Below, in pieces: positions 24,544 through 34,317 of a DNA stretch of 64,000 nucleotides. The DNA comes from Oidiodendron maius Zn (taxonomy: Eukaryota; Ascomycota; Leotiomycetes; Myxotrichaceae). The notes beneath the pieces are model-generated. The model was not told the DNA's origin and did not search any database. It worked only from the letters and a program-made list of their open reading frames with translations. Position 1 is the stretch's first letter. Each line of letters opens with the position of its first letter. The stretch spans positions 558,001-622,000 of the forward strand of contig KN832891.1 of the NCBI GenBank assembly GCA_000827325.1, given 5' to 3'. Position numbers and translations under genes: made by a program.

Positions 24544-26170
24544 GCCTGGCTAGCTACGTGAGGTGTCTCGAGGCGATCTGGAGAAGTCAGCTGTCCGATC
24601 TTGGTTTGCAACAAATCACGCTACCTCACACTATCTCGAATGGATAGCATTTCAACTATCTACACTTGCTTGATTCAGTATCTCTTGCCCTGAGGGGCGT
24701 CGCACTGGGATGACCGGGGAACAGAGGGAAACTAGATGCCTGTGTACCTCCAATATTCCAATCCCCACGTTTAGATTCCGGGCAACTCTGCGGGGAAGCC
24801 GAACAGTGTTGCCGATGACGCCGCTAAGGGCCACACTAGCCAAGAGGGGCAATCCAGTGTACTACAGGCACCTGGTGTAGCTGTAACGAGAGCAACAAAC
24901 TCCAGTCTAGTCACGATTCAAGAATGCCGTCTTTTAGTCCAGCAAAGTGTAGTTCCAGGGTGACACTACTCACTCGAACCCTCTGCTACCGACCTCATCT
25001 TCAGGCTTCAGTGGCTGATTGAAGTGTACCTCGGAAAATGCCCAGAAATACAACCCTGGCACATGCGTGCAGCAGTTCCTGGCTAGGGTGCAGCTCTCTT
25101 ACGCAGCTGCACGTCATGCGAAATGAACACAGCACCATCCTCCCTATTCACAGGAGACAGGCTCTCGAGGATCCGAAATGAGCTATAGTTTTTCCATCGG
25201 TGACTTCTTCGCAGCGGGACGGCTGACATGGCAGCTGTACATAACTTGTGAGTTATCCCGCCCCAGGCAAAACCGCTGGAGGCGCGTTTGAAAAAAGTCT
25301 CACATGAGGGAGAGGCTAAATAATTCCTACTAACTGAAGGAATGTATACCTACAAACAGCAACATTATCGTGCCAAAAGAGAGATAAGTTTAGCAGTCTT
25401 TGGACCCCTGAACTTTCAGTCTCGCTTTAGACTCACCTTCTCGATATTGCGCAAACGGACAGCATCGACACCACAAGACAGAACCATGACCACAAGACAG
25501 GCCTAGAATACAGCTCGGTAGCCAGACTTTAGTACTTCAGGCGAACTTTTCACTGTATGTCCGCAATTCTCCACGAATCTTGACAACATGAGAGCCGGCA
25601 CGGCAATTCCAATTGAAGTGCCACTGTGAGACGGTGCTGAACACTGCACCTGCTAGTGCTTGTGTTGGGGGGAATATATCCGTGATAACAAGGTTTAAAT
25701 CGTAAGAATTACTGCGTAGCATGTACCAAGAAAGCAAAGTGCATTGGCCCAATCCGCAGAAAACAGCGGCTGGACGGGGAAAACCCAAGTTCTGTCTTTC
25801 CCATTGACCCAATGGGCCCTCGCTGCCTGCTAATGCTCACCGATTTTCAACTAGAATCATTCCGTACGATAAGGCCCTGGCTACCCGGGACTGACTTAGT
25901 CGGCCTGATTGTACGATCTAAAGTGGGGCTATCCCTGCTCCCTCTGCAGTATTGAGTAGCCGTAGATATCGATCCCTCTTCCACACATCGTACGGAGACT
26001 CTGCCTTCTACCCTCCTTTGGAGGTCAGTGGCGGAGCACATAGTACGGGGTCTCCTCCGGCAATGCCTAGTATAATATATACTAAATATAGATTAACTTA
26101 TACTTATTGTTAAAATTATACAAAATAGTAATATGCTTTATTAGATGTAAGAAGTTCTTTTCTAATAGAT
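24544..26170. other. intergenic region upstream of the Zn2Cys6 gene
   Basis: No gene was recognised. Short frames around 24652-24852 and 25537-25812 have no family features. The part beyond about 26050 is strongly AT-rich and is the site that received the SINE insertion. Confidence 0.4.
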
Positions 26171-26184
26171 ATAATAATTAGTTA
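26171..26184. repeat. left target-site duplication of the outer SINE
   Basis: ATAATAATTAGTTA is repeated exactly at 27484-27497, directly flanking the composite insertion 26185-27483. Confidence 0.75.
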
Positions 26185-26190
26185 TTATTA

Positions 26191-26201
26191 TTATTATTTA
26201 A
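26191..26201. repeat. left target-site duplication of the inner SINE
   Basis: TTATTATTTAA is repeated exactly at 26778-26788, on either side of the plus-strand copy and within the tail of the outer copy. Confidence 0.65.
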
Positions 26202-26777
26202 CCCAGAAGATGACTAGCTGGTTCACCTAGGACTGCTCCCCCTAGGCCTAGCTTGAACCCGGATTCTGCTCCCGGTTATCACAGCAGCGGTTTTTGCCTA
26301 ACCGAGAACCTTGGCCCCGGCTTCTGCTCCCGGATACCACAGCAGCGGTCGCCTAACCGAGAACCTGGGCAAAACCCTACCTTTCTAGAGGGGTGAGCCT
26401 CTAGAAACGACGAAGACCAAATCATTGATACGCGACCAAAGAGCTTGAGACTAGGGTGATAGGGCCCTACAACCGCGACCAATCAAGTAGCGAAGCGACC
26501 AGCCCCCAGAGGCCGTCTAGGAACAGAACTGAGTGAGAGACAGGGCTGGACACCAGAGGCAGGGACAGTGGTCTGATCCCAGGGAGAAGGAGGAAGTTTG
26601 GTTCAGAGTTGCCACTGGACGAGTTTACCTAGGCCTCCCGATTATTTGCCTGTATTACAAGGGGGTATGCATATCAGTGAGGATTCTTCCGAGAGGTTGC
26701 GTTAGCCTTTGTATATAGGATATTATTGTATAGAAGTACCGCGGCTTAGCCATTGCGGAGGATAATAATAATAATAA
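26202..26777 (+). mobile_element. inner SINE copy, 5'-truncated, opposite orientation
   Basis: This plus-strand copy starts CCCAGAAGATGACTAGC, lacks the tRNA-like head, and ends GCGGAGGATAATAATAATAA. It matches the body of the outer copy in reverse orientation closely (my hand comparison over roughly 300 bases suggests about 95% identity). The 11-bp duplication TTATTATTTAA flanks it. 5' truncation is typical of target-primed reverse transcription. Together the two copies make what looks like one long palindrome. Confidence 0.7.
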
Positions 26778-26788
26778 TTATTATTTAA
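26778..26788. repeat. right target-site duplication of the inner SINE
   Basis: Second copy of TTATTATTTAA, directly after the TAA tail of the plus-strand SINE. Confidence 0.65.
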
Positions 26789-27365
26789 ACTCCGCCTAGC
26801 CTGCAGCCGCGGTACCTCTATACAATAACATCCTATATACAAAGGCTAATGCAACCTCTCAGACAAGTCTTCACTGATATACATACCCCCTTGAAAATAC
26901 AGGCAATAATCGGGAGGGCTAGGTAAACTCGTCCAGTGGCAAACCCTGAACCAAACTTCCTTCTTCTCCCTGGGATCAGACCACTGTCCCTGCCTCTGGT
27001 TTCCAGCTCTGTCTCTCACTCAGTTCTGTTCCTAGACGGCCGTCGTGGGGCTGGTCGCTTCGCTACTTGATTGGTCGTGGTTGTAGGGCCCTATCACCCT
27101 AGTCTCAAGCTCTTTGGTCACGTATCAATGAATTGGTCTCGTCGCTCCTAGAGGCTCACCCTCTAGGAGGGTAGGGTTTTGCCCAGGTTCTCGGTTAGGT
27201 GACCGCTGCTGTGGTATCCGGGAGCAGAAGCCGGGGCCAAGGTTCTTGGTTAGGCAAAAACCGCTGCTGTGGTATCCGGGAGCAGAATCCGGGTTCAAGC
27301 TGGGCCTAGGGGGAGCAGTCCTAGGTGAACCAGCTAGTCATCTTCTGGGAGGCAACAGAAGAGGT

Positions 27366-27483
27366 GCCTAGAGCTGGATTCGAACCAACATCTTCACGTA
27401 CCACATCCTAGCAAGCGGGACGAGACTCGCTAGTCGCGACGACTTTTGGGACCCGAGGCGCACGACCACCACGCCATCCAGGC
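27366..27483 (-). ncRNA. tRNA-like head of the outer SINE (pol III A and B boxes)
   Basis: On the minus strand GCCTGGA at the 5' end can pair with TCTAGGC at the 3' end, as in a tRNA acceptor stem with one G-T pair. An A-box-like TGGCGTGGTGG lies at 27466-27476, with one mismatch to the core consensus. An exact B box GGTTCGAATCC lies at 27376-27386 within a TTCGAAT T-loop flanked by pairing GTTGG/CCAGC-type arms. The spacing between the boxes is longer than in a normal tRNA, and I could not draw a proper anticodon arm, so it is tRNA-derived rather than a working tRNA gene. Confidence 0.62.
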
Positions 27484-27497
27484 ATAATAATTAGTTA
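27484..27497. repeat. right target-site duplication of the outer SINE
   Basis: Second exact copy of ATAATAATTAGTTA, directly abutting the tRNA-like 5' end. Confidence 0.75.
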
Positions 27498-27851
27498 ATG
27501 CATGCTTATAAATAATATAAGCTAATTATCTCTCTTATAATTTAGTAGCCCTAACTTTAAGCTAGCTATATCATCTCTATGTTGACTTCTTGATTTAGTT
27601 ACCAACAGCAGCACAGCAAGCCAAATTCAGAGGTACTAGATTTACCTCTCAAGCAAGTACGATCGACCTTACATTGAAATCATCGGGGCAGAATGAAATT
27701 AGTGTCCCTGTTATGCGACTTCTATAACTTCTCGATACAATTCGCTACCAATAATGTGCTATATCGTAGTTGAACTAAATATAGCGGGCTTTCTCAGCTT
27801 CTAATACAGCCCATCGTTGCTCAGCTCGATTGTTTGCATTGATGGACGCAA
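27498..27851. other. intergenic region
   Basis: AT-rich gene-free stretch between the SINE and the esterase 3' end; nothing recognised. Confidence 0.4.
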
Positions 27852-29333
27852 TTAAACATTCTCCTGCTCACAGACACTAAGTCTGAGCAAATTGAGAAGT
27901 GATATTAAGTCCGTATTTGGGAATGGGCGAATTGTCAAGTCGTTTTCTATCCACGCAGTCAACGGCTCCGCCTCGCGATAGACAGGCCACTCATGACCAT
28001 CTAGAGACGTCGGCAAACCATTTAGTGCAAAAGATATCCAAGCGGATTGCATCAATTGCGATATTTCCTCATCAACATGGTCATGGCCTCTATCCTCCGT
28101 CAACGTGCCAAAGATATAGCGTATTTCAGATGTGTGTTTAACCAAGTCATTCGTTAGTCTCGCGCCAGGCGCGCAACGATTGAAATGAAAGTGATAAACA
28201 CTATATCCAAGAGCGGCAAACTTTCGTGCACTGTGCAGAGCAGGCTCACTGAAGATAGCGGTCGTGAAGAGCTTATCGATGCGTTCGTATAAAGTTAGGT
28301 CTAACGATTCAAGATATTCCAGAGCTCGGGAGCTCATATGCCCGTATAGGTTATGCGCCAGCTTCTCCAGAACATCATTGTTGTACGAACCGCTAGGCTT
28401 CAGAAAGTATCGCGCCTCATTTTCAACGCAGCCCATCATCACAGGCACATTAGAAGGCCACCCTGGAAATCCCTCTTGCACGATCTTACCATCCACTACG
28501 GGTCGCCAGATAAGATTTGCTGGAGTATGGATTCGACCTGGAGGAGGGGGGACTCCGCAGAGTTCGTGTGACGCATCTCTAATAACATCGGTTGGGATTG
28601 CCCGGAGCTTTGAAAGGTCGTGAGTATCTAGTCGATTGAAGAGAGTTTCCGAAGCCTGCCATGTTCGATCAAAAGACTGGGATGGAAAAATGGCGGGATC
28701 TCCAAAACCTGCGCTTTCCAAAATTACGCGATGGAACAGACCATGTGCACCAGGGCATGACATCAAGGTCCGAATAGAATGAGCGCCAGCAGATTCCCCA
28801 AAAACAGTCACTTTCCCTGGGTCACCGCCAAATGAGATGATATTCGCTTGCACCCAACGAAGGGCTGCAATTTGATCTTCAATCCCAAAATTTGCACCGA
28901 CCTCAGGATGTGCTAAAAATCCGAAGGCCCCAAGCCGATAGTTGAAGGTTACAAGTACCACATCTCGAAGCGCCAGATGCGATCCGTCATATCCATCTTC
29001 TGAACCTGCACCACCAAAAAATCCCCCGCCATGGATCCAGACCATCACAGGGCGTTTTGCCAATGCATCACACCTGCGAGTCCAAACATTGAGGTATAGG
29101 CAGTCCTCGCTTTGTGTGGGCTGGCGGACATTAAAGCACGCACCGATTGTTTGAGGACATATCGGCCCAAAGTTGGTGGCTAGTCGGACGCCACTCCATG
29201 GAGCTGCTGGGAGAGGACTACACCAGCGTCGTTCAGCAGTCGGAGGGGACGCATATGGTATACCCAAGAATTTGAGTACACCATCCTTCGACAATCCTTG
29301 GAGTAATCCTTCACTGACACTGATCCGCGACAT
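27852..29333 (-). CDS. carboxylesterase, intracellular, single exon
   Basis: Type-B carboxylesterase of 493 residues without a signal peptide or intron, so probably cytosolic. Motifs: FLGIPYASPPTAERRW; EDCLYLNVWT; MVWIHGGGFFGGAG with the HGGG oxyanion loop near residues 101-104; FGGDPGKVTVFGESAGAHS with nucleophile Ser about 181; GCVENEARYF, the likely acid region; and VKHTSEIRYIFG with the catalytic His. The set is complete and the length slightly short for the family. It is divergent from the ADP-ribosylglycohydrolase-like gene across 660 bases. With the second esterase at 37.5 kb it suggests that the local pathway handles an ester or amide substrate. Confidence 0.9.
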   Translation of the reverse strand: MSRISVSEGLLQGLSKDGVLKFLGIPYASPPTAERRWCSPLPAAPWSGVRLATNFGPICPQTIGACFNVRQPTQSEDCLYLNVWTRRCDALAKRPVMVWIHGGGFFGGAGSEDGYDGSHLALRDVVLVTFNYRLGAFGFLAHPEVGANFGIEDQIAALRWVQANIISFGGDPGKVTVFGESAGAHSIRTLMSCPGAHGLFHRVILESAGFGDPAIFPSQSFDRTWQASETLFNRLDTHDLSKLRAIPTDVIRDASHELCGVPPPPGRIHTPANLIWRPVVDGKIVQEGFPGWPSNVPVMMGCVENEARYFLKPSGSYNNDVLEKLAHNLYGHMSSRALEYLESLDLTLYERIDKLFTTAIFSEPALHSARKFAALGYSVYHFHFNRCAPGARLTNDLVKHTSEIRYIFGTLTEDRGHDHVDEEISQLMQSAWISFALNGLPTSLDGHEWPVYREAEPLTAWIENDLTIRPFPNTDLISLLNLLRLSVCEQENV

Positions 29334-29993
29334 CTATGGACGGGAGTAAAGAGCGTCGCGCAATGAATGAGGTACATAGAGTTGTTTGGACTTTTCGCAT
29401 TTACTATGGTCGTCCTCAAGGTTCAACCACACTAATTACACGTCAAGATGTCTAGATCCAGAAGACAAGAGTGTGTAGCGCGGCACTATGGTTGAGAGAT
29501 AGCGATCAGCAGATATATGTAAAGTCGTTCTTTCAGTGGATACCAAGCCCTTAACTTCTTGCGGTAGACATGTGCGGCCTGTACCCAGGAAGAGCCGACA
29601 TCTGTTGCCGCGCAACAACTGTGGAGCATGTCGCGACTCGACGTCAATGCGTGGCTAATGGACGTCAAATTATAGTCGGATTAAGAGAAAGCAAGCAAAC
29701 AGCCATTCACATACTTCGCAGTGTATGTGCGGAATGAGTGCCGTCGGTCTCACGTGGGTCCGGCCGTACCCTTCTCATCCCAGCAATTTCCGAAACAGAG
29801 GCAAACCGCACCAGGATCCCCCATCTTGGGGTGAGTTCAGCATGGAATCTTGCTGCATGGCTTTACCAAAACTGAAAAGCAGCCACTACAACAAACTGCT
29901 TATTTGAGCGGCCGTCAGACAGACTCTTCTCATGTTTCCAGAAGGCAGCCAGCGACGTCTTCTATCATTGAACCCTGATCACTCATTGCCATT
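29334..29993. promoter_or_regulatory. divergent promoter region, esterase / ADP-ribosylglycohydrolase
   Basis: A 660-base shared upstream region with no supported gene. It holds several CGG and CCG triplets (for example GGTCCGGCCG near 29758), which could serve Zn2Cys6 dimers, but no site can be called with confidence. Confidence 0.35.
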
Positions 29994-32156
29994 ATGGCCC
30001 CACCCGTCATCCCAGAAGACTATCTGGAGAAGGTATATGCTGGGGTATTAGGAAAGTTGATTGGCGTCTATGTTGGCAGGCCTTTCGAAGGATGGTCGCA
30101 CCAGCGTATTATGAAGGAATTAGGCCACATTCGGTATTACGTTCATGAACGACTCAACTCGCACCTTGTGGTTACGGATGATGATGTCGCCGGAACATTT
30201 GTCTTTATTCGTGCTTTAGAGGAACACGGGGTTACACCTAGCCTCTCCGCCGAACAGATTGGCAAAACCTGGCTCAACAACACAGTTGAGAAGAAATCTA
30301 TCTTCTGGTGGGGTGGTAGAGGGCTCTCGACAGAACATACAGCTTTCCTGAACCTAAAACACGGTATTAAAGCTCCATCGAGTGGCTCTATCCAAACCAA
30401 TGGCAAGACAATTGCTGAGCAGATTGGGGCACAGATATTCATTGATGCTTGGGCAATGGTAGCACCTGGTAACCCATCCCTAGCCGCCAAGCTTGCTGAG
30501 GCGGCTGGCTCAGTCAGTCATGATGGCGACTCCGTGAACGCCGCTAAGTTATGGGCAGCCATGGAGGCTGAAGCATTTGTGTCCAAAGATATCGACCACC
30601 TCTTGGATACCGGATTGAAATATATCCCACGAGGCTCCCTTATCGCCAAAATAATCAACGATATCCGTGGCTGGGTAAAGATTGATCAGAACTGGGAAAC
30701 AACGCGCCAACGGATCGAAGATATATATGGCTACTCCAAGTTCCCTGGAATTTGTCACGTTGCACCAAACCACGCTCTCATGATTGCTACTATTCTTTAT
30801 GCCAGCGACTTCCATGAAGCTATGCATATTATCAATACCTGTGGCTGGGACACAGATTGCAATTCAGGGAATGTGGGATGTTTGATTGCTATCATACACG
30901 GACTTTCAGCGTTCGAAGACGGACCTGATTGGCGTGGTCCACTAGCAGATCGTGCATTGATTTCGAGTGCAGATGGGGGATACTCGGTGAACAATGCCGC
31001 GAGAATTACTTATGACGTGGCCAATCTTGGCCGCAGGCTTGCTAGAGAAGCGCCTATCCCCTTGCCGAAAAAGGGGGCACAGTTTCATTTCACGCTTCCA
31101 GGAAGTGTGCAAGGCTTCATCGCAAGTCAAAATGCCCTCCTCCCTAGGCTAGTCCATGTTGAACAAGCTATCGACCGCAAAAATCGTCCCGGCCTTGCAA
31201 TTCGTCTCAGAGGCTTGACAAATGCAGTTCAGCCTGTCGAAGTGCTAACCCAAACCTTCACGCCACCAGAGATTGTAAATATGAAGATCTACGATCTTAT
31301 GGCTACTCCTCTAGTTTCCCCCGGACAGACAATACATGCTATCCTGCGCGCAGATGATTCCAATAATATACCCGTGGTAGTAATCTTGAGAATTAAGCAC
31401 TATAACGCTGCCGACACTCTCTCTTCATTGGATGGCCCTTCTATTGTTCTCTCTCCTGGCGATGACCAAACACTCACTTGGACAATACCAGACATCCTCG
31501 ACAGTCAGCCGATCCAACAGATCGGTATAGCTGTCACTTGTTCCGAAGGGCATCTAAACGGCACCGTATGGTTAGACTGCCTCTCGTACAGTGGAACACC
31601 ATGCTTAACTCTCAAACGCCCCTCCGCGGCGCAGAGTAACCCGTTCCAACCCGTCCCGGCAGGGCAACCGTGCGACTTTTGGAGGAGAGCGTGGATTGAT
31701 ACCTTGAGCACTTTCCGCACTAGGTTTCCGGGCGCGTCCTTCTTTTTGGCGCAGGATCAAGGTGAGGGTGTCCTAATTACAGGAACCAGGGAATGGATCG
31801 ACTACACGGTTTCTGTGCCGACGTTCAAGATATATCTCGGGGGTGCAGGTTTGGCCGTGAGAAACCAGGGACTGAACAGATACTATGCACTTATATTCAA
31901 ACCAGGAGGAAAGAGCGTGGCCCTTGTCAAAGCCAGGGATGAAAAGAGAACGGAACTCGCTGCTGCGATTCATGATTGGAAATTGGATGAGCCATACATG
32001 TTGACTGTGTGTGTCAGAGGCAAACAGATCACAGGATTTATTGATGATAAATTGGTAGTCGAGGCGCAGGATGACGACTATGAAAATGGTGGAATTGGTA
32101 CTGTAGTTTTGGATGGAAGTGTATCTATAGATCAGTTTGATATTGCCCCTATATAG
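29994..32156 (+). CDS. ADP-ribosylglycohydrolase-family protein with C-terminal beta-sandwich domain
   Basis: An intronless 720-residue protein. Residues about 10-340 match the ADP-ribosylglycohydrolase (DraG/ARH) fold: GVLGKLIGVYVGRPFEGW near the start, TDDD at 61-64 and GWDTDCNSGNVG near 283-294, the two acidic clusters that bind the metal pair. The C-terminal part (about 510-720) reads like a LamG/3-keto-disaccharide-hydrolase type sandwich (GTREWIDYTVSVPTFKIYLGGAGLAVR ... YYALIFKPGGK ... GFIDDKLVVEAQD). The family removes ADP-ribose or cleaves related N-glycosidic bonds. Here the fused sugar-binding-like domain and metabolic context make a small-molecule glycoside substrate as likely as a modified protein; that is inference. 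No signal peptide. Confidence 0.82.
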   Translation: MAPPVIPEDYLEKVYAGVLGKLIGVYVGRPFEGWSHQRIMKELGHIRYYVHERLNSHLVVTDDDVAGTFVFIRALEEHGVTPSLSAEQIGKTWLNNTVEKKSIFWWGGRGLSTEHTAFLNLKHGIKAPSSGSIQTNGKTIAEQIGAQIFIDAWAMVAPGNPSLAAKLAEAAGSVSHDGDSVNAAKLWAAMEAEAFVSKDIDHLLDTGLKYIPRGSLIAKIINDIRGWVKIDQNWETTRQRIEDIYGYSKFPGICHVAPNHALMIATILYASDFHEAMHIINTCGWDTDCNSGNVGCLIAIIHGLSAFEDGPDWRGPLADRALISSADGGYSVNNAARITYDVANLGRRLAREAPIPLPKKGAQFHFTLPGSVQGFIASQNALLPRLVHVEQAIDRKNRPGLAIRLRGLTNAVQPVEVLTQTFTPPEIVNMKIYDLMATPLVSPGQTIHAILRADDSNNIPVVVILRIKHYNAADTLSSLDGPSIVLSPGDDQTLTWTIPDILDSQPIQQIGIAVTCSEGHLNGTVWLDCLSYSGTPCLTLKRPSAAQSNPFQPVPAGQPCDFWRRAWIDTLSTFRTRFPGASFFLAQDQGEGVLITGTREWIDYTVSVPTFKIYLGGAGLAVRNQGLNRYYALIFKPGGKSVALVKARDEKRTELAAAIHDWKLDEPYMLTVCVRGKQITGFIDDKLVVEAQDDDYENGGIGTVVLDGSVSIDQFDIAPI

Positions 32157-32527
32157 AAACTACTGCTAGGCTCTCAGGAAGAGACACAAGCCATTGCTTC
32201 GACTCATGTAGAAATAATCTTGATATAGCAGCAACAGAGCAAATAAGCATACTCGGCTTAGAAGGACTGTTGGTCTGTTCTATTCCTCCGTTTCGTCCAA
32301 ATGTACTGCAAATATGTGGAGTAAATGGAACCATTATACCAAATATGGTGGTGAGAAGAGATGACGAGAAGAGGCCGTTGCTAGAAAGTGGAGGAACTAG
32401 TATCTGGGTAAATAGGACGGGAAAGAAGTAGCGGCGGTAGGACTAGCTTATATGTAGACAAGCAATTAGAGACTGCTAAGTTAGAAATAATATCGATTAT
32501 TCCGTGTTAGATATTCTTAATCAGAGG
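32157..32527. other. 3' flank, no gene
   Basis: AT-rich intergenic sequence between the glycohydrolase-like gene and the solo LTR; nothing recognised. Confidence 0.4.
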
Positions 32528-32757
32528 CAATATAGGTGCACAGGTTATAGTCGGATCAAGGTGAAACTCAGTTATATTGACTATTGAGTGATGCAGAGAC
32601 AACTGAGGGGATAAGACTACAGAATACAACACTTATTATATACCTGCTTGGGTGGCAATATGCGTAAGCCCTTACGACTATACAGTCGTATGCCATTGCG
32701 TATGTTGCCACTAACCCTGAGACATCGTGATGTATATGCTTGAAGCCCTGACACAGT
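32528..32757 (-). mobile_element. solo LTR of the Copia family seen at 58-63 kb
   Basis: Shared blocks with the LTRs at 58336-58625 and 63024-63313 include ATCAAGGTGAAACTCAGTTA, the run TACGACTATACAGTCGTATG, GAGACATCGTGA and GCTTGAAGCCCT, all in the same order. It is clearly diverged from the paired LTRs and shorter than them. No internal Copia sequence flanks it, so it is a lone fossil LTR, older than the element at 58-63 kb. Orientation is taken from that element. Confidence 0.78.
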
Positions 32758-32891
32758 CAACAGATATGATTGACCTTTGCACAACACAGATGTCGGACAG
32801 CTTCATAGACGTAAAGCCAAACAAGTAGCAGTGCTCCGTTGATTTGAAGAATGCCCCAATACCCGGACAGCGATTTAGGCACATTTAATGT

Positions 32892-33268
32892 CTATACAGC
32901 GAAACTTTCGAAGAACACCATCACTAGCCCTTGGTGGACTGACTTGGCAATCGCCTTCAAAGCCGCATGAGCCTGGCATTCATTATCATAATAATCCATA
33001 TCCTGCTTGGACTTAAAGACTGTTACGGCCACAACAGTAAAGCCTTGATTGCGTTGATCTTCAAAGGTGAGACCAGCAGTCACTGAAAGAATGTATGGCT
33101 TTCCATCCTATAGTTTATGAGTATTTTGAATGCCGGACGCAGTGGGGAAGATTGCACCTTCACTGCTTTGGTGGGTATCTCCTTGTACAATGCCAACAGT
33201 TTCTGCTGATCGTCGACATTTGGAATCTTGAAGAGAGTGATGCGGTTTATAGGCTTTGTAGAAGTCAT
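32892..33268 (-). CDS. stress-responsive A/B-barrel (Dabb) protein 1
   Basis: Small dimeric alpha+beta-barrel protein of about 109 residues in two exons. Exon 1 reads MTSTKPINRITLFKIPNVDD and ends ETPTK-like at IPTKAVK. An intron of about 49 bases (about 33109-33157) joins it to DGKPYILSVTAGLTFEDQRNQGFTVV, then YYDNECQAHAALKAIAK. These are the family strands RxTLFKxP and the C-terminal H-x-x-L/A helix. Dabb proteins include plant stress proteins and polyketide cyclases such as olivetolic acid cyclase, as well as many of unknown role. Its neighbour at 34.3 kb is an FAD monooxygenase and there is a second Dabb gene at 36.3 kb, which suggests work on a reactive aromatic or polyketide-like intermediate. 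Confidence 0.85.
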
Positions 33269-34317
33269 AGTGCAGAAAAATGATGAAATCCAGAGTAGTT
33301 AAGAGTAGAAAAGAAATACTTTTTATGGAATCTCTCGTCCTTACATGCTTGACTGACAACAAAGCATAGTCCTTCTACAGTTTTAATCAAAGGCGTCCTG
33401 TGACAAAACGAACTGGCTAACAAACGGCAGTGATGGTCGGCAATTACTTGATCCGCAACGGAGTATTTCCGAACTTATCTGTTGGCATTTGCGGAAGTCG
33501 GCGGGAACAGAAGATAGATGTAATCGTAGGGAGGTAACAGGCCGCCACGTTTGTCCCTCTTTCACCGCTCCGGCCTCGAATAGGGTGCTGGCACTGCACT
33601 TCGGCGTGCATAGAGCTTGAAGGTGGATTGAAGTTGATGCATCAGTGATCGATTGTAGATTTTCATTGGTCATTGGATTGGGTAGTATGATGTGTTGGAA
33701 GGCTACTAAAATAGCGAATTCCATTATCATGATGCGTCATCATATCAGTAGCTATTGACACAAATATCCGAAGTCTGTTGAGAGTATTCACTGAGGTAAT
33801 GAAAGGTTCAGAGTCTAGTACAATAAACGTGACGGTCTTCGTGCGAAACCATTCCTCTAACCCATATTACCCAAATCTTCCATATCCACTGGCTTTCATA
33901 CCTATAAATAAAAAGTTTGCTTTCTTCCACGACGACCTTTCGAATAGTTGAAGCCAATTTTACTTACCGCCATGTGGCAAATAACGCGGTGGAGATTGAG
34001 AAATCGAGCCTTAGATGTAAGAAAATGCCCAGACAAAGAAAGCAGGGATTTCATACTTTTATTTTCTTGACATATAATTGTTAAAGCAAAAACTGAGATG
34101 CCACATTGGCAAATCTGTGACGGACACAGTGATATTAATAGAGAGATATTTAACTGCAGAGTACGGAGCACCATTATGTAGTATTGTGTTTATATAGGGA
34201 CAGGACAGAATTCAATAAATTTTCGAACGAAATGATCTTTTCAAAAGAAGCTGCTGAAGCGAAAGTTTCAGAAGGAACTCCATGCTTCTATCCAAATCAA
34301 TTTCATGGCATATCAGC
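33269..34317. other. intergenic region
   Basis: Upstream region of the first Dabb gene and downstream of the monooxygenase. Short minus frames at 33383-33730 and 33902-34174 show no family features. Confidence 0.4.

Larger units (their letters stand above)
26185..27483 (-). mobile_element. outer SINE copy (tRNA-like head, TAA tail), interrupted
   Basis: Read on the minus strand, the element begins GCCTGGATGGCGTGG at 27483 and carries a tRNA-like head with both pol III internal boxes. A body of about 575 bases follows, and it ends in a (TAA)n tail. It is flanked by an exact 14-bp duplication. This is the standard anatomy of a tRNA-derived SINE. A second, opposite copy (26202-26777) sits inside its tail; without that insertion and its duplication the element is about 712 bp. 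The body contains an imperfect tandem duplication of about 55 bases beginning CCCGG(A/C)TTCTGCTCCCGG. No protein is encoded. Mobilisation would need a LINE that recognises the TAA-rich end; none is in the window. Confidence 0.72.

Noticed and set aside
26202-27350. Foldback (long terminal inverted repeat) DNA transposon
   Set aside because: Two separate target-site duplications, TAA tails on both arms and a tRNA-like head on one side are explained better by two nested SINE insertions.
27366-27483. Functional tRNA gene
   Set aside because: Box spacing is too long and no proper anticodon arm forms; it is better read as a SINE head.
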